From positions 1 through 25,964 of the IMG/VR virus record IMGVR_UViG_3300020595_000174: 25,964 nt of DNA. One strand, 5' to 3'. This document shows positions 1-6,614 of the stretch, piece by piece. The DNA comes from a virus. Both the position numbers and the translations under genes were made by a program. How positions within the stretch are numbered: the stretch's first letter is position 1; each line of letters begins with the position of its first letter. The notes under the pieces were generated by a model. That model ran no database searches, was not told the origin of the DNA, and was given only the letters and a program-made list of their open reading frames with translations.

Positions 1-658
1 ATTCCAACAAATAGCAGCAATCATGAGTGAGAAGCTGGGCGAGATAGCCCCTATTACCGAACGATATGTTGAATTCTGGAAGGACGTTGCTAAAATCTAC
101 ATCACTGAGTCTGAACGGGTTGATATCCCTTGGGTCACAGTAGATGGGAAAACTCTTTTCCAAAGATACCGACCGACTGTACAACATAGAATAGACTTTA
201 CTGACCCTGTAACGGGACGTAGAGTTGCTAATGTCTTTGAAGATACAACTACGGATGGTTCTTTGCAAGGAAAAGTGTCTATCATTGCCGCCCGTTTAGG
301 GTTAGGTGTGAATGGTAACCATATGAATGATGCCACACTCGTGAGGCAGTTTCATTTATGGGGTAGGAAAAACAATGTTGCCACTGGTACAGTACATGAC
401 GCCTTCTTTACTAACATCGGTTATAGCCTTCGTGCTAAAGTCGCTCTTAGAAAGATTTATGCGGATGCTGTTGAAGGTGAAACAATGCTGAAAACTTTGC
501 AGGCTATGAGAGCACGCGGGTTGTCAGAAGCTTCTTACCAGAGCCTTTTAAAGAGGGCAATTCGGGATGGTTTAATTAACCCTAAAAATCCCTTAACTTC
601 AAAAGAAATATTAGCGCCGATACCTCCCGGTTGGGACTGGTACGGCATCGGTCCTTGA
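1..658 (+). CDS. Single-subunit (T7-type) RNA polymerase, C-terminal part, partial
   Basis: This is the C-terminal end of a phage-type single-subunit RNA polymerase, which copies DNA into RNA. The frame is open to base 2, so the gene starts outside the window. The first visible ATG (23) has no ribosome site and is probably internal. Three blocks match, from memory, the order and spacing of the T7 polymerase C-terminus: WVTVDG (T7 WVTPDG) followed by a basic stretch; GLGVNGNHMNDATLVRQ (T7 APNFVHSQDGSHLRKT); and motif C HDAF (T7 HDSF), with the catalytic Asp at bases 398-400. Some 85 residues follow motif C, about T7 length, but the end is DWYGIGP rather than FAFA. Motifs A and B would lie upstream, so activity cannot be judged. 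It sits directly before the scaffold gene, an unusual place; a virion-packaged polymerase as in N4 is one possibility. Family assignment is fairly sure; the full architecture is unknown. Confidence 0.75.
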   Translation, partial: FQQIAAIMSEKLGEIAPITERYVEFWKDVAKIYITESERVDIPWVTVDGKTLFQRYRPTVQHRIDFTDPVTGRRVANVFEDTTTDGSLQGKVSIIAARLGLGVNGNHMNDATLVRQFHLWGRKNNVATGTVHDAFFTNIGYSLRAKVALRKIYADAVEGETMLKTLQAMRARGLSEASYQSLLKRAIRDGLINPKNPLTSKEILAPIPPGWDWYGIGP

Positions 659-683
659 GGACTTGCTAATAACCTAACCAAAA

Positions 684-706
684 ATGTAGGCAATGTTTGC
701 CCACAT
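684..706 (+). promoter_or_regulatory. Hairpin with 3-base loop after the RNA polymerase gene
   Basis: ATGT and GGCAA pair with TTGCC and ACAT around a TGT loop, with one A/C mismatch. A second small hairpin, GGTC-CGT-GACC, lies at 725-735. No T-run follows either, so neither is a convincing intrinsic terminator. They could be mRNA-processing structures or, speculatively, hairpin promoters. Confidence 0.35.
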
Positions 707-748
707 AACCCAAATTAACCCAAAGGTCCGTGACCAAGGAATAATACA

Positions 749-1402
749 ATGTCTGAAGAAAATTTAAATAACGAAGAACAACAAACTGAAGCACCACAAG
801 CTACTTCCGAAGAACTATCTCGTATGGTTCAAGCTCGAGTCGAAGAAGAACTTGCTGCTATTAAAGGCAAATTGAATGATGCATACGCATCACGAGATGA
901 CGCTGTTAAGAAAGCAGTTCAATTCGAAGAAGAGAAGAAGGCAGTTGAAATTGCACGTCTCGAAGAAGAAGGCAAGCACAAGGAAGCAGGCGACATTCGC
1001 TTGGCTGAACTAGCTGCAAAGCTGGAAGTAAGAGAAAAGCAAGTAACTGAACTAACCCGCGATAACGTTGTACGTGATGCGCTTAGGGGAATGGAATTTC
1101 GTAATGATACAGCCGCTGAGTTCGCATACCGCGATGTAGTTGGCCAGCTGGTTCAAGACGAAAATGGCCAGTGGGTTCATCGTACAGGCGCTTCAATTAA
1201 AGACTTCGCTGAAAGTTTTAAGAAAGACGAAGACAAAGACTTTTTGTTTAAACCCAAGCAATCTTCAGGAACAGGACAACAGCCTAACGCTGTTACTCAA
1301 GGCGCTTTTGACGCTAAGAAGTCTCTTACTGATATGAGCATGGACGAAATCATGGCTGCAGCCGCAGCTGGACACCTTGACGGTGGAAAAGATTGGCGCT
1401 AA
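749..1402 (+). CDS. Putative capsid scaffolding protein
   Basis: This is probably the scaffold that guides procapsid assembly and is then lost. The 217-residue protein is acidic and Gln/Glu-rich at its N-terminus. A long charged stretch at about residues 20-110 (alternating Glu/Lys/Ala) should form a coiled coil, followed by a compact middle region and a disordered Gly/Gln-rich linker near residues 170-180. The C-terminal tail is short and helical, as in scaffolds whose C-terminus touches the coat protein. AAGGA at 736-740 sets the start. Identification rests on composition and on its place immediately before the major capsid gene; I recognise no specific family motif and see no protease domain, so a separate protease, if any, lies elsewhere. 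Confidence 0.7.
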   Translation: MSEENLNNEEQQTEAPQATSEELSRMVQARVEEELAAIKGKLNDAYASRDDAVKKAVQFEEEKKAVEIARLEEEGKHKEAGDIRLAELAAKLEVREKQVTELTRDNVVRDALRGMEFRNDTAAEFAYRDVVGQLVQDENGQWVHRTGASIKDFAESFKKDEDKDFLFKPKQSSGTGQQPNAVTQGAFDAKKSLTDMSMDEIMAAAAAGHLDGGKDWR

Positions 1403-1449
1403 GCTAATCATCAACTCTTAAATTAATATAAATTCCAAAGGAACACACA

Positions 1450-2634
1450 ATGGCAATTTCCTCAGCCGCATTCGGCACACTTAACAAAGCAATCTCTGCT
1501 TACACTGACGAAGCTTACACTCGCGCAAAGAAACTGGTATCTACCGGGATCATGGGCAGCGATGCATCTATTAACCCAAATGGCGAAGACTTCATCGGTC
1601 AGATCCGCTTCTACAAGCCACTCGGCGGTTACGCTGTTGGCGGCGAGACCACCGAAGCACAATCTATTGCTGGTACCGCTGCTACCACTGTTAACGTTGC
1701 TTCTCAAGACGAGAACTACGGTGCTACTACTAACATCTCTACTAGCGTAGAAACTTACATCAAGACTGTTCGTACCCACGGTGCTAACGAGTACTTAGTA
1801 CAAGAAGTTATCTCTAAGCAAGACGGCATGGCTAAGATTGCTCGTGATTTCTCTGAAACTCGTGCAGAAGACGAAGACCAAGCATTGCGTGCTTGTCTCA
1901 CCGGTATTCGCGGTTCTGAATTAGCAGTAGGTAACGCTCTTCAAGCAGCTGCTGCTCCAAAGACTTTGTACAGCCAAGTATTCGCTGGGAACGCTGTTGA
2001 CGGCAATCCTGCTAAAGCATTTGGTTATGTAGCTTCAAGCACTGACTCAATCGGTACTGGCGCTGGTCTTGAGAAGTTAGTTGACACCAGTGAAGCTATC
2101 CCCGGGAAGCGAGTAGAACACATCATCCGAGCTATGGGTGCATGGGCTGACTACGCTCCTTCTTTTGTCTACCTCGTAGTAGGCCCTGAAACTTACCTCG
2201 ACATCAAAGTTGCCAACTTGGTTGACGACGAGCGTGTCACCGATGGTAACATTTCTTTCGAAACTATTCTGAGTGGTCAGGTACGAATCATCGTATCACG
2301 AAGCTTCTCTGCCGTAACAGCAGCTGTTAACGTAGCTTTAGGTTCTAACTCTACTTCACCTAAGACCTCTTACATGATGTTGCCCGGTTCTATGTTCATG
2401 AGCCAAGTTTCTGTTCCTAATCCTGTTGCTATGGATCGTAACGAAAACGTAGGTAGTGGTTCTGGTCGAACGACTGCTTGGTACCGTTGGGGCTATGTAA
2501 TGCACCCACGTGGCTACACTTTTGCTGGCGCACAGACTGCTTTCGCTACTAACGCTGTTCTTGGCGCAGCTGCAAGCTGGACTCGTCAGTCTAACATCTT
2601 GAACCTCGGTATTCTCCCAATCTTCCACGTATAA
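1450..2634 (+). CDS. Major capsid protein
   Basis: This 394-residue protein follows the scaffold and precedes the head-tail connector genes, the standard slot for the HK97-fold coat protein that forms the icosahedral shell. Its length fits the family. AAAGGAA at 1437-1443 is a strong ribosome site with 6-base spacing. Codon choice looks like that of a highly expressed gene (many GCT, GTT, GGT and AAC codons), unlike the looser usage of later tail genes. The N-terminus starts with a small helix and has no obvious long cleavable delta domain, consistent with a separate scaffold. Fold assignment is inferred from position, size and expression signs, not from a motif. Confidence 0.8.
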   Translation: MAISSAAFGTLNKAISAYTDEAYTRAKKLVSTGIMGSDASINPNGEDFIGQIRFYKPLGGYAVGGETTEAQSIAGTAATTVNVASQDENYGATTNISTSVETYIKTVRTHGANEYLVQEVISKQDGMAKIARDFSETRAEDEDQALRACLTGIRGSELAVGNALQAAAAPKTLYSQVFAGNAVDGNPAKAFGYVASSTDSIGTGAGLEKLVDTSEAIPGKRVEHIIRAMGAWADYAPSFVYLVVGPETYLDIKVANLVDDERVTDGNISFETILSGQVRIIVSRSFSAVTAAVNVALGSNSTSPKTSYMMLPGSMFMSQVSVPNPVAMDRNENVGSGSGRTTAWYRWGYVMHPRGYTFAGAQTAFATNAVLGAAASWTRQSNILNLGILPIFHV

Positions 2635-2649
2635 ACATAAGGAATTATC

Positions 2650-3168
2650 ATGGCTCTCATAAAAGGCACTAACTCATATGTAAACCTGAATGAAGCCGAT
2701 AATTACTTTGATGATCGTATTGATGCCACTGCTTGGACTCTAAATGAAGACAAGCAGGAGGCAGCTCTTATCACCGCTACTACTCTCCTAGAACAGGAAA
2801 GATGGCGTGGTATGACTACATCAAGTACAAGTTTAACGCTAAGCTGGCCCCGCTCTGGTAGCTGGGTTTCGCCAAGCAGAAATCAGGCTATGGCATTTAG
2901 TTCCACTTACGCTTTTCCAAGCGCTACAGAAAAAGAAACTACCCTTCCAATAGACATTCAACTGTTAAGAAAGGCGTGCTACGAGTTAGCATTGCACCTT
3001 CTTTCTAATGAAGGTATTGTAGGTAACACCGCTTCTGTAGTAAGTTTAAAAGCTGGACCTATTCAACTAGACACAATTAAAGCTGCTTCTATGATGCCCC
3101 GGTATATCCGAAGCATCTTTGCAGACATGTCTCTAGGCTATAATCAGAGACAGTGGGATGCTATCTAA
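2650..3168 (+). CDS. Head-tail adaptor, DnaT-like (HK97 gp6-type)
   Basis: This is a probable adaptor ring protein that docks on the portal after DNA packaging. The N-terminus has the pattern typical of phage 'DnaT-like' proteins: GTNSYVNLNEADNYFDDR, then a Trp and an Ala-rich helix (EAALITATTLLEQERWRG), then LSWPRSG, and later a helix starting at ID-LLRKACYELALHLL. In that family these helices form the connector; the 'DnaT' label is historical and does not mean DNA replication. AAGGA at 2639-2643 supports the start. The stop codon overlaps the next start (TAATG), so the two are likely translationally coupled. Length (172 residues) is normal for the family. Confidence 0.75.
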   Translation: MALIKGTNSYVNLNEADNYFDDRIDATAWTLNEDKQEAALITATTLLEQERWRGMTTSSTSLTLSWPRSGSWVSPSRNQAMAFSSTYAFPSATEKETTLPIDIQLLRKACYELALHLLSNEGIVGNTASVVSLKAGPIQLDTIKAASMMPRYIRSIFADMSLGYNQRQWDAI

Positions 3169-3518
3169 TGGCTTTCACTAAATTAATCCAAGACCAAGTA
3201 AAATCTGCTTTTTCAATTATTGGAGATTTAGCTACTGAAGTTACTTTAACTACTGCCGCAGGTACCAACTATTCTTTTGGTACTGGAACTGTAACGTCTA
3301 CTACTTCTAGTAAAACCGTTAAGGCTATTATAGAAGAAAGTGTTAGACGCTCTAATCCACAAGACTTTGGCGTAGTAACTAAAATAGTATACATCCAAAG
3401 GATTGATTTACCAGACCCAACAAGCTATGATACTGTAACTATCGGCACTAAAGTGCATAAGATAGTTCAGTCACTCAAAGATGTTGCACTAGTAACTCTT
3501 ACCGTAACGGAGGTTTAA
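3168..3518 (+). CDS. Putative head-closure (stopper) protein
   Basis: This 116-residue, beta-rich protein lies between the adaptor and the tail terminator, where lambda has gpFII and HK97 has its stopper. The later part fits the small barrel of this group: IVYIQRIDLPDP, then a turn and VTIGTKVHKIVQSLKD, resembling the '...G..Y.V.....D' ending of head-tail joining proteins. I start it at the ATG inside TAATG (3168) rather than at the in-frame GTG at 3153, because the ATG gives the usual one-base overlap. It would close the portal channel and present the surface that binds the finished tail. Assignment depends largely on position. Confidence 0.6.
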   Translation: MAFTKLIQDQVKSAFSIIGDLATEVTLTTAAGTNYSFGTGTVTSTTSSKTVKAIIEESVRRSNPQDFGVVTKIVYIQRIDLPDPTSYDTVTIGTKVHKIVQSLKDVALVTLTVTEV

Positions 3519-3519
3519 C

Positions 3520-3912
3520 ATGGCTAAGTACGCTAATGTTCACGCCGATATAGAAGAAGTTTTTGCGAGTGCTGCATGGACGGCCACGGGTATTACAGCT
3601 ATTCCCTCTAACTTCAACGTAATTGTTGGAACTACTGAATTTGTTAAAGTAGAAATACTACCTAGCAGTGTTCAACAAGGGTATGCTGATTTTGGTGTGA
3701 AAGGACAGGTTATAATTCAAATCTATCCTGAAGCTGGAACTGGTACAACACGCATGATGGCTATAGCAGACATACTTGACACACTACTTGAAACTAAAAC
3801 TTTCATCAGAGGAACCCAAACGGGTTCTAGCGTTTTAAACGTAATCGGTACTGACACGGCAAATCCTGCCCTTTACCGAGCCGACTACACTGTCGGCTTC
3901 ACCTTATATTAA
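3520..3912 (+). CDS. Putative tail terminator protein
   Basis: The 130-residue protein is probably the ring that caps the tail tube and joins it to the head (lambda gpU-like). It shows the layout common to this group: an N-terminal helix (ANVHADIEEVFASAAW), a strand with FVKVEILPSS, then GVKGQVIIQIYPEAGTG, a helix (MMAIADILDTLLE) and closing strands ending in YTVGFTLY. The related Pfam group is probably DUF4128 or similar. A strong ACGGAGG site at 3507-3513 sits inside the end of the previous gene, one base apart from this start. Position before the tail tube genes supports the call. Confidence 0.65.
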   Translation: MAKYANVHADIEEVFASAAWTATGITAIPSNFNVIVGTTEFVKVEILPSSVQQGYADFGVKGQVIIQIYPEAGTGTTRMMAIADILDTLLETKTFIRGTQTGSSVLNVIGTDTANPALYRADYTVGFTLY

Positions 3913-3913
3913 T

Positions 3914-3933
3914 ATTGATCGGAGAATATCAAT
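3914..3933 (+). promoter_or_regulatory. RBS hairpin of first tail tube gene
   Basis: ATTGAT (3914-3919) can pair with ATCAAT (3928-3933), leaving the GGAG ribosome site (3921-3924) in an 8-base loop and the first two bases of the ATG in the stem. A role in setting tail tube translation is possible but unproven. Confidence 0.35.
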
Positions 3934-4552
3934 GACTCAATTATCCAAAATCTCAGCAGGTAAATTTACCTCCTTAGACTTTATTCCTAGTACCAGCACG
4001 GCAACCGCCCTAGCTGACGTTAGTGACCTAATGGTCACTGACTCTAATCAAAAATTAGTAACACTATCTACTGCAGCGGCTCCAATCCGTGAAGCCTTAG
4101 AAGCAGGCGTAAAGCACGTAGGAAATGTACGAGAATTTCCCTCGGTAGGTACTCCTGCTAACGTCGTAAACGTTCCTGTTTATGGCCAATCAACCTCTTC
4201 ACAGGTAGCCGGGCAATCAGATGCTCCAAGCCTTGAATTTTCACTTAACTACGTTGCCAGCGAACACGCTTCATTGGATGCCTTGCGGAAAGCGGGTACG
4301 CGTTTGTTATTCAGAGTACGTATGACTGATTCCTCTACTTTATTAGCAGCTAGCGCGCCTAACCTTGGCGTACCTACAGCTTTTGTTAATGATGAGTTTT
4401 CTGACTTCTACTTTTTCGGCACTATTGCCTCTTTCGAAATCACAACTAACCTGACTGATGCAATCCAAGCTACTATCTCTTTGACAGTAGAAGGTGATTT
4501 CGTTGGACCTGCTTCCTTCACCGGAACAGGAACAGGTGAAGTTTACGTTTAA
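3932..4552 (+). CDS. Tail tube protein, copy 1
   Basis: This is a probable subunit of the non-contractile tail tube. The 206-residue protein sits between the terminator and the assembly chaperones, the usual slot, and shares most of its length with the next gene. Shared blocks are the N-terminus (LSKISAGKFTSL), the core beginning VREFPSVGTPANVVNV and running through YGQSTSSQVAGQSDAP, LDALRKAGT, and the C-terminal EFSDFYF...TNLTDAIQATISLTV. The differing parts are residues about 17-65 and a loop near residues 130-150. One copy could build the main tube and the other a different segment, or both could alternate in rings. I cannot tell which is the more abundant. The C-terminus ends in a Gly/Thr-rich tail rather than an Ig-like decoration domain. 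Confidence 0.75.
   Translation: MTQLSKISAGKFTSLDFIPSTSTATALADVSDLMVTDSNQKLVTLSTAAAPIREALEAGVKHVGNVREFPSVGTPANVVNVPVYGQSTSSQVAGQSDAPSLEFSLNYVASEHASLDALRKAGTRLLFRVRMTDSSTLLAASAPNLGVPTAFVNDEFSDFYFFGTIASFEITTNLTDAIQATISLTVEGDFVGPASFTGTGTGEVYV
4142..4230 (+). repeat. Near-identical tract shared by the two tail tube genes (copy 1)
   Basis: About 85 bases here match 4770-4858 in the second tail tube gene with only a few, mostly third-position, differences. Flanking parts of the genes are much more diverged. This fits tandem duplication followed by gene conversion or strong constraint on the core. Confidence 0.8.
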
Positions 4553-4570
4553 ATAAATTAGGAGTCTTAA

Positions 4571-5173
4571 ATGGCACACTTAACAAAAATTTCTGCTGGT
4601 AAATTTACCTCACTAGCATATGCTAATGCAGGCGCTCTCACCTCAGCATCAACCGATGCAGCTGTTGCAGCACTGTTCACCAGTGGCACCTTTCCTACCA
4701 CTGATGTTGCAGTCGAAGCACTGGCTACTGTAGCTCCTTTGGCTGTCGGCGATGTTCGCGAATTCCCATCAGTAGGTACTCCTGCTAATGTCGTAAACGT
4801 TCCTGTTTATGGTCAATCAACCTCTTCACAGGTTGCTGGTCAATCAGACGCTCCGACTTTGGAATTCACTCTTAACTACGTTGCTAGCAAGCACGCTGCA
4901 TTAGACGCATTACGTAAAGCCGGTACTAAACTTGCTTTCCGCGTACGTCTCGCAGATGCCACGCCAAGTACTACTACCCTTGGTGTAGCACGAAACAAGC
5001 GTACGGATGAGTTCTCTGACTTCTACTTCTTGGGAAGCATTGCTTCTTTTGAGATTTCAACTAACTTAACCGATGCAATCCAAGCCACTATCTCTTTGAC
5101 GGTAGATGGCGATTTCCGTGGACCCCTCTCTTTGAGAGCTGGCGTAGTTACGGGTTACTTAGCACCTGCTTAA
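4571..5173 (+). CDS. Tail tube protein, copy 2 (paralogue)
   Basis: This 200-residue paralogue of the preceding gene has a strong AGGAG site at 4560-4564. It begins LTKISAGKFTSL and repeats the core (VREFPSVGTPANVV..., ALDALRKAGT, EFSDFYFLGSIASFEI, NLTDAIQATISLTVDGDF). Differences cluster in residues about 16-60 and in a surface loop near residue 135. Its Ala/Val-rich, codon-biased sequence looks highly expressed, so it may be the major tube protein, with copy 1 a minor or alternative subunit; this is inference. A stable hairpin lies just after the stop, as expected at the end of an abundant transcript. Confidence 0.75.
   Translation: MAHLTKISAGKFTSLAYANAGALTSASTDAAVAALFTSGTFPTTDVAVEALATVAPLAVGDVREFPSVGTPANVVNVPVYGQSTSSQVAGQSDAPTLEFTLNYVASKHAALDALRKAGTKLAFRVRLADATPSTTTLGVARNKRTDEFSDFYFLGSIASFEISTNLTDAIQATISLTVDGDFRGPLSLRAGVVTGYLAPA
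4770..4858 (+). repeat. Near-identical tract shared by the two tail tube genes (copy 2)
   Basis: This is the second copy of the conserved tract at 4142-4230. The longest perfect runs cover the codons for the VNVPVYGQSTSSQ core. Confidence 0.8.
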
Positions 5174-5183
5174 GTAGCACATT

Positions 5184-5211
5184 GGGCGAGGCTCTTCGGG
5201 GCCTCTGACCC
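5184..5211 (+). terminator. Stable hairpin with UUCG tetraloop after tail tube genes
   Basis: GAGGCTC (5188-5194) pairs with GGGCCTC (5199-5205) around a TTCG loop closed by C-G, the very stable cUUCGg tetraloop. GGG (5184-5186) and CCC (5209-5211) can extend the stem past an internal loop. Only a broken T-run (CCCTTCTATAG) follows, so this may protect or process mRNA, or terminate only partly. Confidence 0.6.
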
Positions 5212-5233
5212 TTCTATAGACGAGATAAATATA

Positions 5234-5467
5234 ATGAATAAACCATTTGATAAAGCATTTGTGCTTCAAGCTACCATTCGCAATATGCACAAAGATATCG
5301 ACTTCAGCTTGCGAAAGACTTTCGACCGATTTGAAGACTTTGAAGGTAACGAAGAAAAACGAATGGAAATTTTTGAAACGCTTAGCGTTCTAAACAAAAT
5401 GCACAAGCTCCTTGACGAGTTTAGTGCCCACAACGAACACTTATTTGATAAAAAGGATACACAATAA
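5234..5467 (+). CDS. Small helical protein of unknown function
   Basis: I do not recognise this 77-residue protein. It is highly charged (many Asp/Glu and Lys/Arg), with Phe and Met spaced as in amphipathic helices, and has no signal peptide or membrane segment. The ribosome site is weak (GAG near 5222). Its stop overlaps the start of the next gene (TAATG), so it is probably translated together with the tail-assembly chaperones. Lying between the tube gene and the chaperone pair, it may be a small tail-assembly factor; that is a guess from location only. Confidence 0.6.
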   Translation: MNKPFDKAFVLQATIRNMHKDIDFSLRKTFDRFEDFEGNEEKRMEIFETLSVLNKMHKLLDEFSAHNEHLFDKKDTQ

Positions 5468-5769
5468 TGAAACAATTCGTAGGCAAGGTACACACCTCAA
5501 AAGTACCATTCATGGATGGCGAAGTAGAAGTCAAGAAACTCACAGTAGGTGATGTTAAAGCTATTGAAGCCAAGACCAAAGAAATTCAAGCTCGTGAAGA
5601 AGAAGACCAAGACCAATTAGAAATTCTGCGCTTTGTAATGCGTAGGTCCGTTGTTGGAGCAGAAGACTTAACGGACGAAGAGTTCGAAGGCTTCCCTATT
5701 TCTGAATTGACCTCTCTGTCTGAAAAAGTTATGGGTATCGCCCCTGCTGAAAAAGAGGGAAACGTATAA
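5467..5769 (+). CDS. Tail assembly chaperone (gpG-like)
   Basis: This 100-residue protein is the short product of a G/GT-type pair. Such proteins coat the tape measure protein and recruit tube subunits, and are not in the virion. The N-terminus is beta-like (VGKVHTSKVPFMDGEVEVKKLTVGDVKAIEAKT), a pattern often seen in phage chaperones, and the C-terminal half is acidic and helical (TDEEFEGFPISELTSLSEKV). It ends just past the slippery heptamer at 5757-5763, two codons before its stop. The start overlaps the previous stop; AAAGGA at 5452-5457 is the likely ribosome site. Location before the tape measure gene and the frameshift both support the role. Confidence 0.85.
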   Translation: MKQFVGKVHTSKVPFMDGEVEVKKLTVGDVKAIEAKTKEIQAREEEDQDQLEILRFVMRRSVVGAEDLTDEEFEGFPISELTSLSEKVMGIAPAEKEGNV

Positions 5770-6101
5770 CAGATGCTGACATGTGGATGTTTGAACTAGC
5801 TTTCAATCTTCAGATGCCAATGTATCAGTTAGAGGCTGAAATGCCACAAGAAGAACTATTAATGTGGGCCAAGTATTTTGAAGCCAGACCTGTAGGTTGG
5901 CGCGATGACCATAGAGCCGCAATGATTATTTCTTCAAGTGGAAACACAAAAGCAAAACCTCATCAGATATTTTCTAGCTTAGCTCAGATGCACAAATGGG
6001 AAGAAGAAAGACCAGACGAAGAAGTTATAAACCGGTCTTTGAAAACCTCTGTATTTGGAGCGATGTTAGAAACAGCACTAGAAGAAAAGAAAGGAGAATA
6101 A
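5467..6101 (+). CDS. Tail assembly chaperone fusion (gpGT-like) made by -1 frameshift
   Basis: The downstream frame 5781-6101 is exactly -1 relative to the upstream gene and is open back to 5751, past the slippery site. Slipping at GGGAAAC (5757-5763) joins the first 99 codons to RITDADMWMFELAFN and gives about 211 residues. The T part carries MPQEELLMWAKYFEARPVGW and RAAMI, resembling the 'E.P..EL..W..y......G..' pattern of T-domains. The ATG at 5781 has no ribosome site, which supports expression only as a fusion. The T domain is thought to bind tube protein while the G part binds the tape measure. Efficiency cannot be read from sequence. Confidence 0.85.
5757..5763 (+). other. Programmed -1 ribosomal frameshift site, G GGA AAC
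   Basis: The heptamer fits X XXY YYZ and is in the correct phase: the zero frame reads GGA AAC, slipping to GGG AAA. Lambda uses the close GGGAAAG. A purine-rich, ribosome-site-like stretch (AAAGAGGG) overlaps it on the 5' side. I see no strong downstream stem. Confidence 0.85.
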
Positions 6102-6102
6102 G

Positions 6103-6492
6103 ATGGCAAGGATAAGTATTCGAGTAAACAATGTAAGCAAAGAGTTCAAGCGTTTAGAAGCTGAACTAATGAAAGAAGTAAATCTTGCCTTGCGTATCTC
6201 ATCTTTTCAAGCATATGCAGCATTACAACTGGCAACCCCGGTGAAAACCGGGCGAGCTAGATCCTCGTGGAATCTATCTGCTTTTGCAAATACTTTCTCA
6301 CAAGGTAATGGTTCTGTGGGGTTGTTACCTCCCCCAAGTTCCACTAAATTTGACACTTTGTATTTGTCTAACGGTGTTCCCTATATCACCGACCTAAATA
6401 TGGGAAATTCACAACAAGCCCCTGCTCGATTTATCGAGAAAACCGTATCACGTTTCTTCAGCCCTAAAGGCGCTGTTGTAACAGTTAAATAA
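6103..6492 (+). CDS. HK97 gp10-family / tail completion (gpZ-like) protein
   Basis: The 129-residue protein shows the family's main signatures: an N-terminal helix, then a basic turn after a helix (LQLATPVKTGRARSSW), a strand-rich middle, and the ending 'YI..LN.GNS.QAPARFIEKTV'. In HK97 and lambda these proteins sit at the head-tail joint and are usually encoded before the tail terminator. Here the gene lies after the chaperones and before the tape measure, an unusual place. AAAGGAG at 6090-6096 gives a strong ribosome site, one base after the previous stop. An intrinsic terminator follows. It may still act at the neck, or may have been recruited elsewhere in the tail. Confidence 0.7.
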   Translation: MARISIRVNNVSKEFKRLEAELMKEVNLALRISSFQAYAALQLATPVKTGRARSSWNLSAFANTFSQGNGSVGLLPPPSSTKFDTLYLSNGVPYITDLNMGNSQQAPARFIEKTVSRFFSPKGAVVTVK

Positions 6493-6499
6493 TTCCCCG

Positions 6500-6553
6500 C
6501 CCTCGATGGTGTCTTCTACCTAGAATTGGTAGCCGATCCATCGGGGGTTTTTT
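6500..6553 (+). terminator. Rho-independent terminator before the tape measure gene
   Basis: A 10-base stem (6500-6509 with 6538-6547, one G-T pair) encloses a second small stem, CTACC (6516-6520) with GGTAG (6528-6532). Six T follow at 6548-6553. This is the only classical terminator in the window and sits inside the tail gene block. Confidence 0.85.
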
Positions 6554-6578
6554 AATTTAAGCAAATACAAGGATTAAT

Positions 6579-6614
6579 ATGAACTACCTACAAAGGTATA
6601 ATAAGGAGAGCTAA
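6579..6614 (+). CDS. Possible 11-codon leader peptide upstream of tape measure
   Basis: ATG at 6579 follows AAGGA (6569-6573). The frame encodes MNYLQRYNKES and stops at 6614, overlapping the AAGGAG ribosome site (6603-6608) of the tape measure gene. Ribosomes on it could affect initiation downstream. It could be chance. Confidence 0.25.
   Translation: MNYLQRYNKES

Noticed and set aside
23-25. ATG at 23 as the true start of the first gene
   Set aside because: The frame is open to the window edge, no ribosome site precedes it, and the T7-like alignment continues upstream of it.
742-747. TAATAC here and at 22522-22527 as T7-like promoters
   Set aside because: Only six bases match; the ACTCACTATA core is absent at both places.
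3153-3155. GTG start for the head-closure gene
   Set aside because: The ATG at 3168 gives the usual TAATG coupling; the GTG adds five residues inside the previous gene.
6500-6560. tRNA-like fold in the branched loop
   Set aside because: There is no acceptor stem, T-loop or CCA pattern; it fits a terminator better.
6574-6602. Sigma70-like promoter: TTAATA, 17 bases, TATAAT (6597-6602)
   Set aside because: The expected start (~6609) would lie after the tape measure ribosome site, giving a message with no ribosome site. Probably chance in AT-rich DNA.
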